From Parvibaculaceae bacterium (GTDB lineage: Bacteria; Pseudomonadota; Alphaproteobacteria; Parvibaculales; Parvibaculaceae), in contig JAPWJY010000008.1 in assembly GCA_028283765.1 (NCBI GenBank), positions 1,431,001-1,495,000 on the forward strand: DNA of 64,000 nt. The letters are read 5' to 3'. The position numbers and the translations under genes were made by a program. The notes beneath the pieces are model-generated. The model saw only the letters and a program-made list of their open reading frames with translations, did no database searches and was not told the origin of the DNA. Every line of letters starts with the position of its first letter. Positions within the stretch are counted from its first letter, which is position 1. Positions 9,284-16,925 of the stretch are shown here, piece after piece.

Positions 9284-9307
9284 ATACGACAGCAATAACT
9301 GTCGTAT
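9284..9307. promoter_or_regulatory. Candidate TetR operator 1
   Basis: ATACGACAG (9284-9292) and CTGTCGTAT (9299-9307) form a perfect 9-bp-arm inverted repeat around CAATAA. It lies between the divergent tetR and OYE genes, where a self-regulating TetR dimer would bind. Confidence 0.7.
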
Positions 9308-9311
9308 GTGT

Positions 9312-9327
9312 GACAGCAATCGCTGTC
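9312..9327. promoter_or_regulatory. Candidate TetR operator 2
   Basis: GACAG (9312-9316) and CTGTC (9323-9327) flank CAATCG. The inner arms, the 6-bp spacing and the leading CAAT of the spacer are the same as in operator 1. The two centres are 24 bp apart, a little over two helical turns, which suggests cooperative binding of two dimers. Confidence 0.65.
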
Positions 9328-9400
9328 CTTTCTTTTCAGTTACAGCCGAAGCCCCGCCGCCGCAAGCCGCCCGGGCGCGGCCAGCCCGGATGGTGAACCG

Positions 9401-10651
9401 ATGCTACAGCTTCTTGCCCGCCCGCTCGATCTTCCTTGCGGCGTGACCCTGCCGAACCGCCTCTGCAAGGCGGCGATGAGCGAGGGCCTGTCCGATGTGG
9501 ACAACCATGCCACGCTCCGGCTTGAAACACTGTACCGGCGCTGGGCCCATTCCGGCGCGGGCCTTCTTTTTTCCGGCAATATCCAGGTCGATCCCGATCA
9601 TCTCGAACGCCCGCTGAACGTCGTCATCCATGATAACAGCGGCAGGGAACAGCTTGCCCGGCTGGCGAAGGCTGGAAAATCCGGTGGCGCGCATTTCTGG
9701 GCCCAGCTCAGCCACACGGGCCGGCAGGTCGATGCGGCCATCAACCCTGCGCCGCTCGCACCCTCCGTCGTCGAACTCGACGTGATGCGCGGCGCGGGTT
9801 TCAATTTCGCAAAGCCCCGCGCCATGACGGAAGCTGAGATCCAACACGCCATCGCCCAGTTCGGTTTTGCCGCCGGCCAGGTCCGTGAAGCCGGCTTTGA
9901 CGGCGTCACCCTCCATGCCGCGCACGGCTATCTCATTTCCCAGTTCCTGAGCCCGCTGACCAACCGGCGCGAAGACCAGTGGGGCGGCACCCTGCAGAAC
10001 AGGTCGCGCTTCCTGATCGAGGTTCTGGCCGCCGTCCGCGATGCGGTCGGGCCGGATTTCCCGGTCGGCATCAAGCTCAACTCCTCCGACTTCCAGAGGG
10101 GCGGCTTCACCAGCACCGAGTGCATCGAGCTTGTGAAGCGGCTGAACGCGACGGGCCTCGATCTGCTGGAGCTTTCCGGCGGTTCGCTGGAGCAGCCCAA
10201 GGTCATGGGGCTGTCGCTGAAGGAAGAGGGAGAAGACGGGCCGCGCCAGAGCACGGTGAAACGCGAAGCCTATTTCGTGAATTTCGCGAAGGCCGTGCGT
10301 GATGTGGCCGCCATGCCCGTCATGGTTGTCGGCGGCTTCCGCTCGGCCTCGGCCATGGCCGAATCCCTTGAGAAGGGAGAGCTAGACGTGGTCGGCATCG
10401 GCCGCCCCATGATCGGGGAGCCTGAAGGGCCGAAGCATCTGCTCTCGGGAGAGAAGGACCGCCTGCCGAGCTTCGAGACGCAGTTCGAGATATTCCACTT
10501 CATGCCCTGGAACAACATGCAGCTCGAACGGCTGGGCGATGGTCTCGACCCGGACCTTGCCATGACCGGCGAGGCGGCCTTCGCGGCTTTTGCGGAACTT
10601 GAGGGGCGCAACGTGGCGGCGCTTCTGCGCCATCGCGGGCAGGGAGTCTAA
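9401..10651 (+). CDS. NADH:flavin oxidoreductase (Old Yellow Enzyme family)
   Basis: A 416-residue FMN-dependent ene-reductase. The TIM barrel is recognisable from LPNRLCKAAMSEGL near residue 22, HFWAQLSHTGRQVD, and the substrate-binding AHGYLISQFLSPLTNRREDQWGG (ordinary OYE active site). The FMN phosphate loop VVGGFRSASAM follows near residue 308. It lacks the C-terminal FAD/NADH domains of 2,4-dienoyl-CoA reductase, so it is a single-domain OYE that reduces activated C=C bonds. It is the first gene of a pair with the epimerase that begins 4 nt after its stop, and it probably answers to the divergent TetR repressor. Confidence 0.9.
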   Translation: MLQLLARPLDLPCGVTLPNRLCKAAMSEGLSDVDNHATLRLETLYRRWAHSGAGLLFSGNIQVDPDHLERPLNVVIHDNSGREQLARLAKAGKSGGAHFWAQLSHTGRQVDAAINPAPLAPSVVELDVMRGAGFNFAKPRAMTEAEIQHAIAQFGFAAGQVREAGFDGVTLHAAHGYLISQFLSPLTNRREDQWGGTLQNRSRFLIEVLAAVRDAVGPDFPVGIKLNSSDFQRGGFTSTECIELVKRLNATGLDLLELSGGSLEQPKVMGLSLKEEGEDGPRQSTVKREAYFVNFAKAVRDVAAMPVMVVGGFRSASAMAESLEKGELDVVGIGRPMIGEPEGPKHLLSGEKDRLPSFETQFEIFHFMPWNNMQLERLGDGLDPDLAMTGEAAFAAFAELEGRNVAALLRHRGQGV

Positions 10652-10655
10652 CCAC

Positions 10656-11570
10656 ATGAAAATATTCATCACAGGGGCCACCGGTTATATCGGGGGTTCC
10701 ATCGCCGAAAAGCTCGTCGCGGCGGGCCATACCGTCACGGGGCTGGTCAGGTCCGAAGAAAAAGCCCGGCTGCTGAAGGCGCGTGGAATCGAACCTGTTT
10801 CCGGCACGCTGGACGATTCCGACCTTCTGGCCAGCGCCGCCCGGGCGGCTGACGCCACCATCCACACCGCCAGCGCCGATCATCCGGGTTCCGTGGTATC
10901 GCTGGTCACGGCGCTGGAGCGCAGCGGCAAGCTCTTCATCCACACCACGGGCTCCGCCATCGTCGCCGACCATGCCGATGGCGAATATGCGGCTGAGACG
11001 CCCCTGGACGAGGACAGCTATTTCGATCCGGTTCCCTATCGAAGGCCGCGCGTCGACATGAACCGCTATGTCCGGCAGGCGGCGATCGAGAAGGGCCTTC
11101 GCGCCATCGTCATCTGCCCGGCCATGGTCTATGGCACCGGGCGCGGCCTCCATCCCGACAGCGAGCAGATCCCCGGCCTGATCGGCCTTTCAAGGCATGC
11201 TGGCGCGGGCGTCTATTTCGGCAAGGGGCTCAATGTCTATTCGAACGTGCATATCGACGATCTCGTCGATCTTTATCTGCTCGCGATGGAAAAGGCCCCG
11301 GGCGGCTCGTTCTTCTTCGCCGAGAACGGCCACAATTCGTTCAGGGAGATCGCCGGGATGATCAGCACCCTGCCTGAACTGGATGGCAGGACAACAAGCT
11401 TGCCGCTGGAAACCATTATCCAGAGCCGCGGCGAAGCGGGCCGTCTGGGCGTCGCCTCCAACAGCTACGTCCGCGCCGCCAACGCCCGCCGCCTCGGCTG
11501 GTCGCCGCACGGGCCGTCTCTGGCGGAATGGTTTCGGGAAATGATCAGGGAGGGGCAACCCCGATCGTGA
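10656..11570 (+). CDS. NAD-dependent epimerase/dehydratase-like protein (extended SDR)
   Basis: A 304-residue extended short-chain dehydrogenase. The N-terminal Rossmann motif is MKIFITGATGYIGGSIAEKL (GxxGxxG). A TTGSAIVAD segment stands where the active-site Ser/Thr is expected, but the YxxxK tyrosine is not obvious (RPRVDMNRYVRQ), so it may be an atypical NmrA-like or NAD-binding protein rather than a sugar epimerase. The ATG at 10656 is chosen because the frame upstream is OYE coding sequence in another phase. With only 4 nt after the OYE stop, the two genes are translationally coupled. It is convergent with the DUF4236 gene. Confidence 0.82.
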   Translation: MKIFITGATGYIGGSIAEKLVAAGHTVTGLVRSEEKARLLKARGIEPVSGTLDDSDLLASAARAADATIHTASADHPGSVVSLVTALERSGKLFIHTTGSAIVADHADGEYAAETPLDEDSYFDPVPYRRPRVDMNRYVRQAAIEKGLRAIVICPAMVYGTGRGLHPDSEQIPGLIGLSRHAGAGVYFGKGLNVYSNVHIDDLVDLYLLAMEKAPGGSFFFAENGHNSFREIAGMISTLPELDGRTTSLPLETIIQSRGEAGRLGVASNSYVRAANARRLGWSPHGPSLAEWFREMIREGQPRS

Positions 11571-11597
11571 GCGGGGGGAGGAGGGCTCGTTTAAATT

Positions 11598-12722
11598 CTA
11601 TGAGCTTGGCAATGCCGCTCTGCGAGCCGCATTCGCTGCTGATTTTAACTTCGATAAATCCCGGCAGGCATCAACAAATGCAGCCGCCCTGCCTGTCTTT
11701 GAGAATTCGACTAATTCGTTGATGCCGCTATCACTGGAGAAATGTATCGTTTCATAAAGGCAAATCGGAATCTGTCGATTATCTTTGAAACGGCGATCAG
11801 GGCCACCACTTTTGTTCGGGTGTTTCCAGGTGTGTCCTATTACCTTTGCGTCATGGGGTACTGTGCCCGCTTCAATAAAATTTGAATCCTGCCACCGGAT
11901 GCGAAGATCGGCATAGCTTACCGCTCCGGTCTGCTTGCCATCTTCGATGAGGATAATATCCGGGAAGAAATATATGATCTGCTTACCCACATGCAGTATG
12001 GGTGGCGTAATGTTGCTTGTTACGCTGCCTGGCAATTTATAGGCGAGCGTCGTTGGCTTTTTTTTGACTAGATGCGATGCACCCGCATTCTGCTTCCAAG
12101 CTGTCAAGTCCTGTATGACCCCACCGGCTTCGATGTGCCATTTACCGGCGCATTCCATTAACCCATCAAAACTGCTGACAATCTGTTTGTATGTAGCCTC
12201 AACCGAGGCGTCGAGATCATAAAAAAGCACGGTAGTCCGACGGTAGGAATCCAGCCATCGGCCAACGGCCCACCCAGTGAGGACCATTAATATTGCACCA
12301 ATGAACCCTGCCGATCCCAATGCCAACGCTGACAGAACACCAAATGTGACCGCAATCCACCCAAGCACACTGGACATTTTGACGAGACGGCGTTTGGCGT
12401 TGATTTCATCAAGGACATCTTTAAACGCTTCATTGCGCATCGACAGCACGTCGCCGGAATCCACCTCGATCATCGAAACGCCATTTGATTGGAGGACGAC
12501 ATCGTGGCGATCGGTAATGGTTTCTGCAACAACAGGGCGTTTCCCGGCATGTCCAGTCGACGCCCGATAGTAAATTCCACCCCTGCCAGCATGGACGTAA
12601 TGTCCACGCGGTCCTGAGCCGATACGTAATCCGCGTACGCCGACTGACATGCCAACGCCGCCTTTCGAGAAGTTGAACCGGAATGGTCCCGCAGTCACAG
12701 ATTTTCGAAAATAAAAAGGCAT
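11598..12722 (-). CDS. DUF4236 domain-containing protein
   Basis: A 374-residue protein. The first 55 residues are the DUF4236 signature: MPFYFRKSVTAGPFRFNFSK, then GVGMSVGVRGLRIGSGPRG, a Gly/Arg-rich beta-rich module of unknown function. Residues about 125-165 form a membrane hairpin (SVLGWIAVTFGVLSALALG and then a second hydrophobic stretch FIGAILMVLTGWAVG). A long soluble C-terminal region follows with no domain I recognise. Base composition is more AT-rich than the flanking metabolic genes. It sits alone next to tRNA-Asn and is convergent with the epimerase gene, which suggests accessory DNA. Function unknown. Confidence 0.8.
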   Translation of the reverse strand: MPFYFRKSVTAGPFRFNFSKGGVGMSVGVRGLRIGSGPRGHYVHAGRGGIYYRASTGHAGKRPVVAETITDRHDVVLQSNGVSMIEVDSGDVLSMRNEAFKDVLDEINAKRRLVKMSSVLGWIAVTFGVLSALALGSAGFIGAILMVLTGWAVGRWLDSYRRTTVLFYDLDASVEATYKQIVSSFDGLMECAGKWHIEAGGVIQDLTAWKQNAGASHLVKKKPTTLAYKLPGSVTSNITPPILHVGKQIIYFFPDIILIEDGKQTGAVSYADLRIRWQDSNFIEAGTVPHDAKVIGHTWKHPNKSGGPDRRFKDNRQIPICLYETIHFSSDSGINELVEFSKTGRAAAFVDACRDLSKLKSAANAARRAALPSS

Positions 12723-12902
12723 GTCAAAGTCCCCCCCGACTCAACAATATTCACTTGTAGCCCTTGCGCCAATTCAGGTTCAAAAGCCGATTTCAAGCCA
12801 TGATTAGGCCAAGGCCCGGCTGAGCTTCACGAGAGAGCAGAGAATATACAATTTGGGGGCTTAGAGCTTGAAGTGGCCAGAGCGCCTCTTGCGGCGAAAA
12901 AC

Positions 12903-12977
12903 TGGCTCCCCGGGCCGGATTCGAACCAGCGACCGATCGATTAACAGTCGATTGCTCTACCACTGAGCTACCGGGGA
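12903..12977 (-). tRNA. tRNA-Asn (anticodon GTT)
   Basis: The 75-nt minus-strand cloverleaf has acceptor arms TCCCCGG/CCGGGGA, D-arm GCTCAGTGGTAGAGC, and anticodon loop CTGTTAA (GTT). It has T-arm CTGGTTCGAATCCGG, discriminator G, and an encoded CCA at 12903-12905. Confidence 0.95.
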
Positions 12978-13158
12978 ATATCGGCGCGGGGCAGGGCCTC
13001 GCTGTCGATGGAGGGGCGTATAGCAGAGATATTTCAGGGGTGAAAGCCCAAATCGGAAGCGGCGGCTGCTTGTCCCGGGAAGAGGCCGCCCCCATCTCCA
13101 TTCGGCCTTTAAATTCGTCTTTTCATGATCCCCTGACCCTCTGGACAGGGAAACCCGC

Positions 13159-13425
13159 ATGGAGAACCTGTCAGTGGCATCCGTTCTGCTCGGCCGCAAG
13201 CGCATCAGGCTTCCCGGCAACAGGCCGCTGCGAATCAGCATGGGCGGCTCGCTGGTCGTGCTTGGCTGCTTCGGCTTCCTGCCGGTTCTGGGATTCTGGA
13301 TGATTCCGCTCGGCCTGCTGGTCCTGTCGGTGGATTTTCACCCCGTCCGCCGTTTCAGGCGCAGAACCGAGGTCTGGTGGGGCAGGCGCAGGCAGGGGAG
13401 GAGGCGCGGCCGCGCAAAGCCTTGA
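13159..13425 (+). CDS. Small conserved membrane protein, function unknown
   Basis: An 88-residue protein between two tRNA genes. Residues 1-28 are basic (LLGRKRIRLPGNRPLRIS). Residues 31-57 are one or two hydrophobic segments (GGSLVVLGCFGFLPVLGFWM, then IPLGLLVLSV). The tail is very basic (FRRRTEVWWGRRRQGRRR). The pattern hydrophobic-FLPVLGFWMIPLG-LLVLS-D-VRRxRR is one I recognise from small hypothetical membrane proteins of alphaproteobacteria. It is preceded by the purine-rich GGACAGGGAAACCCGC. No function can be assigned. Confidence 0.7.
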   Translation: MENLSVASVLLGRKRIRLPGNRPLRISMGGSLVVLGCFGFLPVLGFWMIPLGLLVLSVDFHPVRRFRRRTEVWWGRRRQGRRRGRAKP

Positions 13426-13505
13426 AAGCAGGGCGGCGCCGAACGGGAATGTTCCTGGGCGCGGAAGTCGGGCTGGAATCGATTTCAGGAAAAGGAGTTC
13501 TATTT

Positions 13506-13579
13506 TGGAGGCCACGCCCGGAATCGAACCGGGGTGCACGGATTTGCAGTCCGCTACGTAACCACTCCGCCACGTGGCC
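13506..13579 (-). tRNA. tRNA-Cys (anticodon GCA)
   Basis: The 74-nt minus-strand cloverleaf has acceptor GGCCACG/CGTGGCC and anticodon arm GCGGACTGCAAATCCGT (loop CTGCAAA, anticodon GCA). The T-loop is TTCGATT. The discriminator is T, as expected for the cysteine identity element U73, and CCA is encoded at 13506-13508. Confidence 0.95.
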
Positions 13580-13891
13580 TCGCTGTGCGCCGAGCGCGTG
13601 CGCGATATAGCAGGTCTCCGGGACGCGCACAATCTCTGTCGCCCCATGGGGGCGACATGACGGCCGCCCGAATAAGGGGAAGCGGTTCATCTCCGCCTGC
13701 CGTTTTTCAAGAGCGCCCGGGTTTCGATGGGTGGCCTTGTCTCCCGTCGTCCCACGTCAATTGAGCCGGTGCCAATTGAGTTTGTATCTGTCGGCCATTA
13801 TAACCTGCAGGGTGGCATCTGCTGCCGGCGGCGGCCGGTCCGGTTCGGGCTGGGCGGCGTCCTTGTGTGATTTGAGCTTCAGGACCTTTCC
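13580..13891. other. Intergenic stretch between tRNA-Cys and pcm
   Basis: 312 nt without a supportable gene. Open frames here are short and have no recognisable features. It probably carries the divergent promoters for tRNA-Cys (leftward) and the pcm operon (rightward). No convincing hairpin or operator was seen. Confidence 0.5.
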
Positions 13892-14563
13892 ATGACGGAT
13901 TTTGCTGCCGCGCGGCTGAACATGGTCGAGAGTCAGATTCGCTGTAGCGGCGTGACCGAGAGGCGTCTGATCGACGCCTTGCAGGCCGTGCCCCGCGAGC
14001 TGTTTGTGCCCGCCGAACGGCAGGGCTTCGCCTACATGGATGATTGCATCAGGGTGAAGGACGCGGCGGCCGGTTCGCCTGCGCGCTACCTGATGGAGCC
14101 GCGCGCCTTCGCCAAGCTCGTCCATCTGGCGGAAGTCCGCGAAGGCGACGTGGTGCTCGATGTCGGCTGCGCGACGGGCTATTCCACGGCCATTCTGGCC
14201 CGGCTCGCCAATTCGGTCGTCGCGCTCGAAAACGATCCCGAGCTTGTGGAAAAGGCGTCCGCCAATCTGGCCGCTCTGGAAATCCACAATGTGGCGGTTC
14301 TGGCCGGTTCTCTCCCGGAGGGACAGCCAAAGCAGGGGCCTTATGACGTGATCGTGCTGAACGGCGCGGTGGACCATGTGCCGTCCGCGCTGCTCGACCA
14401 GCTTGCCGAAGGCGGGCGTCTGGTCGCCGTCGTGGGCAAGGGACCGGCGGGACGGGGCTTCGTTTACCTCAAGAGCGATGGGCGGATCAGCAAGCGCGAT
14501 GATTTCGACGCGCTGGTCGAGGCTCTGCCGGGTTTTGAGGCTGTGGACGCGTTTGTATTCTGA
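13892..14563 (+). CDS. pcm: Protein-L-isoaspartate O-methyltransferase
   Basis: A 223-residue SAM-dependent methyltransferase that repairs isoaspartyl residues in damaged proteins. Visible features are the N-terminal MVESQIRCSGVTERRLIDAL and VPRELFVP, typical of the family, and the SAM-binding motif I VLDVGCATGYSTAILARLA near residue 88. Later motifs are VALENDPEL and VIVLNGAVD. The length matches bacterial Pcm. It is the first gene of the order pcm - tolC - popZ - valS, which is common in alphaproteobacteria, with 129 nt before tolC. Confidence 0.92.
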   Translation: MTDFAAARLNMVESQIRCSGVTERRLIDALQAVPRELFVPAERQGFAYMDDCIRVKDAAAGSPARYLMEPRAFAKLVHLAEVREGDVVLDVGCATGYSTAILARLANSVVALENDPELVEKASANLAALEIHNVAVLAGSLPEGQPKQGPYDVIVLNGAVDHVPSALLDQLAEGGRLVAVVGKGPAGRGFVYLKSDGRISKRDDFDALVEALPGFEAVDAFVF

Positions 14564-14692
14564 AACAGGTTGGATGCTATTCCCTTGACGGGAATCAGAT
14601 GCGGGGCGGGGGTAACGGCCGGAGATACAGGGCGGATAAGGCCTTCAACCGTCGTTTGACAAACCCGTTCGGTGGTCAGATGGAGAGATGGG

Positions 14693-16093
14693 ATGAAGAG
14701 GCTTGTCCGTTACCGTGGCGTTCAGGGATTGGTTCGCGCCGCGCTTGTCACGACGGCATTGAGTGGATGGGTTTTGCCCGCGCGGGCTGAAACGATCACG
14801 GATGCCTTCACCGCCGCCTATGAAAGCAATCCCGGCCTTCAGGGCCAGCGCGCGCAACAGCGGGCAACCGACGAGCAGGTGCCGCAGGCCCTGTCCGGCT
14901 ATCGTCCCAACGCATCGGTCCAGGCGAGCTATGGCCTTGAGCACGACCAGCAGGTCGCCAACACCGGCGGCCAGTCCTCCCGCCTGAAGGATGATTTTCA
15001 GCCCGCGACAGGCACGGTCACGCTTGGCGAAAATCTTTATTCCGGCGGCCAGACCGTCAATTCCGTCCAGCAGGCCGAAGCCGCGGTAAGGGCCGGGCGC
15101 GAACAGCTTCTGGGCGTGGAGCAGGGCACGCTGATGAATGCGGCCAGCGCCTATCTCACGGTCATCCAGAACGAAGCGACCGTGAAGCTTCAGGAAAACA
15201 ACGTGCAGGTCCTGCAGCGCCAGCTCGAGGCCAATCAGGACCGCTTCAAGGTCGGCATCCTGACGACCACGGACGTGGCCCAGTCCGTCGCCCGCCTTGC
15301 CGATTCGAAGTCCCAGCTCACGGGCGCGCGCGCGCAGCTCGATCAGGCCCGCGCCGAATATTTGCAGGTCATCGGCCATATGCCCGGCACGCTGGAACGG
15401 CCCGCGCCGATCACGGGGCTTCCCGCCAGCAAGGATGCGGCCGTTGCCGTGGCGCTGGCCACCAATCCCGACATCAAGGCGGCCCGCGAGGCCGAGCGGG
15501 CGTCCAGCTACGCCATCAAGGTGGCGGAGGGCAGCCTTCTGCCCAAATTCGATGTTCAGGCCCAGTACCAGCAATATACCGAAAGCGCGCTCTCGGTGGA
15601 TCGGGGTTCGGGCGCAAGCCTGATGGGTGTCCTGACCGTCCCCCTCTATCAGGGAGGCGCCGAATATTCCCAGATTCGCGAAAGCAAGGCGCTGAACAGC
15701 CAGAGCAGACTTCAGATTTCCGCGACCACCGATGCGGTCGTTCAGAATGTTTCCAACGCCTGGGACCAGTTGCAATCCGCCAAAGCCCAGTTCGTCTCGG
15801 GCCAGGAGGCGGTAAGGGCCAATCAACTGGCGCTGGAAGGCACGAGACAGGAGGAACTGGTTGGCTCGCGCACCATTCTTGATGTGTTGAATGCCGAACA
15901 GGAATTGCTCAATTCCCAGGTCAATCTCGTCCGGTATGACACCAATATCTATATCTTTGGATATAATCTGCTGGCGACCATGGGTAGACTGGGCGCGAAG
16001 GATCTTAACCTGCCGGTCCCGTATTATGACTCGACCAAAAATTATGACGATGTACGCGATAGCTGGTTCGGCACGTCCTCGGAAGGGCAATGA
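14693..16093 (+). CDS. tolC: TolC-family outer membrane channel protein
   Basis: A 466-residue outer-membrane efflux protein. The signal peptide is MKRLVRYRGVQGLVRAALVT followed by a hydrophobic stretch ending PARA, with cleavage before ETITDAF. Two OEP repeats of long coiled-coil helices follow. Hallmarks are ESNPGLQGQRAQQRATDEQV, GENLYSGGQTVNSVQQAEAA, and the later VPLYQGGAEYSQIRESK. The C-terminus contains GTRQEELVGSRTILDVLNAE, the TolC family signature, which confirms the type. A GTG at 14672 is an alternative start, but the ATG at 14693 has GGAGAG in position and begins the signal peptide. It is the exit duct for type I secretion and RND efflux. Confidence 0.93.
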   Translation: MKRLVRYRGVQGLVRAALVTTALSGWVLPARAETITDAFTAAYESNPGLQGQRAQQRATDEQVPQALSGYRPNASVQASYGLEHDQQVANTGGQSSRLKDDFQPATGTVTLGENLYSGGQTVNSVQQAEAAVRAGREQLLGVEQGTLMNAASAYLTVIQNEATVKLQENNVQVLQRQLEANQDRFKVGILTTTDVAQSVARLADSKSQLTGARAQLDQARAEYLQVIGHMPGTLERPAPITGLPASKDAAVAVALATNPDIKAAREAERASSYAIKVAEGSLLPKFDVQAQYQQYTESALSVDRGSGASLMGVLTVPLYQGGAEYSQIRESKALNSQSRLQISATTDAVVQNVSNAWDQLQSAKAQFVSGQEAVRANQLALEGTRQEELVGSRTILDVLNAEQELLNSQVNLVRYDTNIYIFGYNLLATMGRLGAKDLNLPVPYYDSTKNYDDVRDSWFGTSSEGQ

Positions 16094-16192
16094 GATAAAG
16101 GTTTGAGGGTTCCCGCATGGGGGCTCTGGTCAGCGAGACAGAGTTGTCATAGAATTTTAGCTGACAGCATCAGGACTTAACTGAAGGACGCA

Positions 16193-16783
16193 ATGGCAAC
16201 CGAGCAGAATCCCGATCAGAACCCGACCATGGACGAGATTCTCGCGTCCATTCGCAAGATTGTATCGACCGACGGCCGGAACGGGGATAGTGGACAGGAT
16301 CAGCCGATTGCCAGCTTTGCTGAAACACAGCAGGGCCAAACGGACGGCAGTACCGGGGATGAGGATGAAGATCAGGTGCTCGACCTGACCGACGCCCTGC
16401 CGGACAGCGAACCGCTCGCGCCATCTCCTGTGGCTGTCCCGCCCACACTTGCTCCTGCGGCTTTCACACCGGCGCCAACGCCGGTCATGGATCCGGTTGC
16501 GGAGAATAAAATTGAGGAACGTGTCGCCATGTCCAATGAATTCAAGGGTCTCGTTTCCGATTCCGCCCTGTCTGCCGCATCGGCAGCCTTCAACACCTTG
16601 CAAAGCGAAGTCACGGTATCGCGCAGCAACAGCGCGGGCCGCACGCTTGAAGACATCGTCGTCGAACTGATGCGCCCCATGATCAAGGAATGGCTCGACA
16701 CCAACCTGACCGAGATCGTGGACGAAGCGGTACGCGCGGAAATCGAGCGCATCTCCAAGCGCCGCCCGGGCAGCAGCTTCTGA
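16193..16783 (+). CDS. popZ: PopZ-like polar organizing protein (DUF2497)
   Basis: A 196-residue protein with PopZ architecture. It has a short N-terminal helix (TMDEILASIRKIVSTD), a long acidic Pro/Asp/Glu/Ala-rich disordered linker, and a conserved helical C-terminal multimerisation region. That region runs GRTLEDIVVELMRPMIKEWL, then DTNLTEIVDEAVRAEIERIS. PopZ forms a polar scaffold that anchors the chromosome origin and recruits signalling proteins in Caulobacter and relatives. It sits between tolC and valS as in many alphaproteobacteria. Both end motifs are intact and the length is ordinary. Confidence 0.92.
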   Translation: MATEQNPDQNPTMDEILASIRKIVSTDGRNGDSGQDQPIASFAETQQGQTDGSTGDEDEDQVLDLTDALPDSEPLAPSPVAVPPTLAPAAFTPAPTPVMDPVAENKIEERVAMSNEFKGLVSDSALSAASAAFNTLQSEVTVSRSNSAGRTLEDIVVELMRPMIKEWLDTNLTEIVDEAVRAEIERISKRRPGSSF

Positions 16784-16925
16784 ACGCCGCCGCCGTATCA
16801 TCCGGCCCGCTCCCTGAGCTTGAAGCCGGGCGGACCATGCGCTAAAGCCTTCCCTTATCCAGTCCGACAGACCGCGAGCGTGGCCTCCCGAGGGGAGTGC
16901 CCGCGTCGCGGTGAACGAGTTTGCC

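Noticed and set aside
14579-14595. Short hairpin ATTCCC-TTGAC-GGGAAT between pcm and tolC
   Set aside because: Only 6-bp arms and no T-run, too weak to call a terminator or operator.
14645-16090. 481-codon open frame antisense to tolC
   Set aside because: It is the reverse-strand shadow of a GC-rich gene with clear TolC signatures; no own start signal or motif.
16784-16925. Leader of valS as a possible tRNA-sensing riboswitch
   Set aside because: T-box leaders are known from Gram-positive bacteria and no T-box sequence or specifier-loop structure is visible.
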